A stretch of 5,959 nt of DNA from Actinomycetes bacterium (GTDB lineage Bacteria > Actinomycetota > Acidimicrobiia > Acidimicrobiales > RAAP-2): assembly GCA_021787255.1 (NCBI GenBank), contig JAJYMD010000253.1, forward strand, positions 1 through 5,959, read 5' to 3'. Under the pieces are notes generated by a model, which worked only from the letters and a program-made list of their open reading frames with translations, was not told the origin of the DNA and did not search any database. How positions within the stretch are numbered: position 1 is the stretch's first letter; each line of letters opens with the position of its first letter. This document shows positions 5,383 through 5,959 of this stretch, piece by piece. The translations under genes and the position numbers were made by a program.

Positions 5383-5394
5383 GGAAGGAAAGGA
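5383..5394 (+). promoter_or_regulatory. Shine-Dalgarno-like purine run deciding the ferritin-like start
   Basis: The uninterrupted purine stretch ggaaggaaagga ends 10 nt before ATG 5405. It supports that start over the in-frame ATG at 5375, which overlaps the TetR stop as ATGA. The ten codons from 5375 to 5404 include GAA, GGA, GAA and CGA, unlike the G/C-ending codons of the genes here, so they look like untranslated leader. Confidence 0.5.
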
Positions 5395-5404
5395 ACGAGT
5401 CGCG

Positions 5405-5959
5405 ATGGACGACCGGCGAGAGGCTCGCACCGACCAGGACCGGACCAATGAGGACCTCATCGGGCGCCGAGACGTGCACGACCTCGCTGCGATCTTCGCC
5501 ACGGTGGGGCATCAGGGTGCCGAGGGCCACCACGCCGTCTCGGACCCGTGTCCCGCCGAGTTCACCTGGGACTACGACAAGGGCGCAAAACCTCGACTCG
5601 AGCGCCTCTACGAGAAGGCGAAGTCCGCACAGTGGAACGCGCGCACCGACCTGCCGTGGGACACCGAGGTGGACCAGGAGCGCGTGGTGATCATGAACCA
5701 GGAGGCGAACCCGGGCTCGCTCCGCTGGTCCCCCAACGACGTCGCCGGAACGGTGCTCGAGCGCTGGGGCGACAAGGAGTGGCTCCGCCTCGGCGTGGAG
5801 AACCAGAACTGTATGCTCTCCCAGTTCATGCATGGTGAGCAGGGTGCCCTCCTGTGCACCGCCAAGATCGTCGAGACCGTCCCGTGGATCGACGCCAAGT
5901 ACTACGCGGCGACCCAGGTCATGGACGAGGCCCGCCACGTCGAGGTCTTTTCCCGTTAC
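5405..5959 (+). CDS. ferritin-like (probable di-iron) protein, 3'-truncated by window
   Basis: The frame is open from ATG 5405 to the right edge: 185 residues with no stop. I place it in the ferritin-like superfamily, near the AurF/aminobenzoate-oxygenase-like proteins of actinobacteria. A polar N-terminus (1-50) precedes FTWDYDKG (53-60), a helical stretch LERLYEKAKSAQWNARTDLPW (65-85) and then HGEQGAL (143-149) and MDEARHVEVF (173-182). E145 and the E175-x-x-H178 pair are in the right order for iron ligands from two helices of a four-helix bundle; the second half of the ligand set should lie past the edge. Such proteins bind two irons and often carry out O2-dependent oxidation, but no substrate can be named, and storage or scaffold roles are not excluded. 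Likely cytosolic: no signal peptide. It lies directly behind two TetR genes, so it is the most likely regulated target in this window. The alternative start 5375 is discussed under the purine run. Confidence 0.82.
   Translation, partial: MDDRREARTDQDRTNEDLIGRRDVHDLAAIFATVGHQGAEGHHAVSDPCPAEFTWDYDKGAKPRLERLYEKAKSAQWNARTDLPWDTEVDQERVVIMNQEANPGSLRWSPNDVAGTVLERWGDKEWLRLGVENQNCMLSQFMHGEQGALLCTAKIVETVPWIDAKYYAATQVMDEARHVEVFSRY

Noticed and set aside
5375..5404. ATGA-overlapping start for the ferritin-like gene at 5375
   Set aside because: In frame and possible by coupling, but the ten codons have atypical usage and contain the purine run that best serves ATG 5405; kept only as an alternative.

Overview
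The window is high-GC bacterial DNA with strong G/C preference at third codon positions, GTG starts and genes all on the + strand. The DapB sequence is of the actinobacterial type, and the last gene resembles ferritin-like proteins I associate with Acidimicrobiia-type actinobacteria. I therefore read the organism as an actinobacterium, possibly of class Acidimicrobiia; the class is inference from remembered homologues, not a search.

Layout, left to right. (1) 1-2813: the 3' part of a large YfhO-type polytopic membrane protein gene, whose 5' end lies outside the window. (2) 2824-3690: dapB, 4-hydroxy-tetrahydrodipicolinate reductase of lysine/diaminopimelate synthesis, 10 bp after the YfhO stop and complete. 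(3) 3691-3798: a short gap with GC hairpins and a tandem repeat in which a Shine-Dalgarno-like purine run plus GTG is present three times. (4) 3799-4407: a TetR-family regulator. (5) 4408-4709: an intergenic region of about 300 bp with two small hairpins, a 14-bp tandem repeat (six perfect copies plus degenerate ones), then a TTGACA-containing candidate promoter and a CATTG-type palindrome. (6) 4710-5378: a second TetR-family regulator, clearly related to the first (about half of the residues are identical across the DNA-binding region). (7) 5405-5959: the 5' part of a ferritin-like, probably di-iron, protein that runs off the right edge.

Functionally, the YfhO protein and DapB serve the cell envelope (a presumed glycan or teichoic-acid-type decoration enzyme and meso-diaminopimelate supply), but adjacency is the only link. 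The two TetR regulators and the ferritin-like gene look like a separate regulated module: the second regulator and the ferritin-like gene are 26 bp apart and are probably co-transcribed from the promoter near 4590-4619, where a palindrome could serve as the operator of either regulator.

The most unusual property is the density of short tandem repeats. At least seven arrays with unrelated units occur in under 6 kb. Those inside genes have units divisible by three (18, 24, 12, 18 and 12 bp) and add low-complexity peptides to otherwise conserved proteins; those outside genes (14 bp and 18/20 bp) are not so constrained and sit on a promoter and on a translation start. I see no RNA genes, CRISPR arrays, insertion sequences, attachment sites or replication origin. 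I found no convincing new defence or mobile system.
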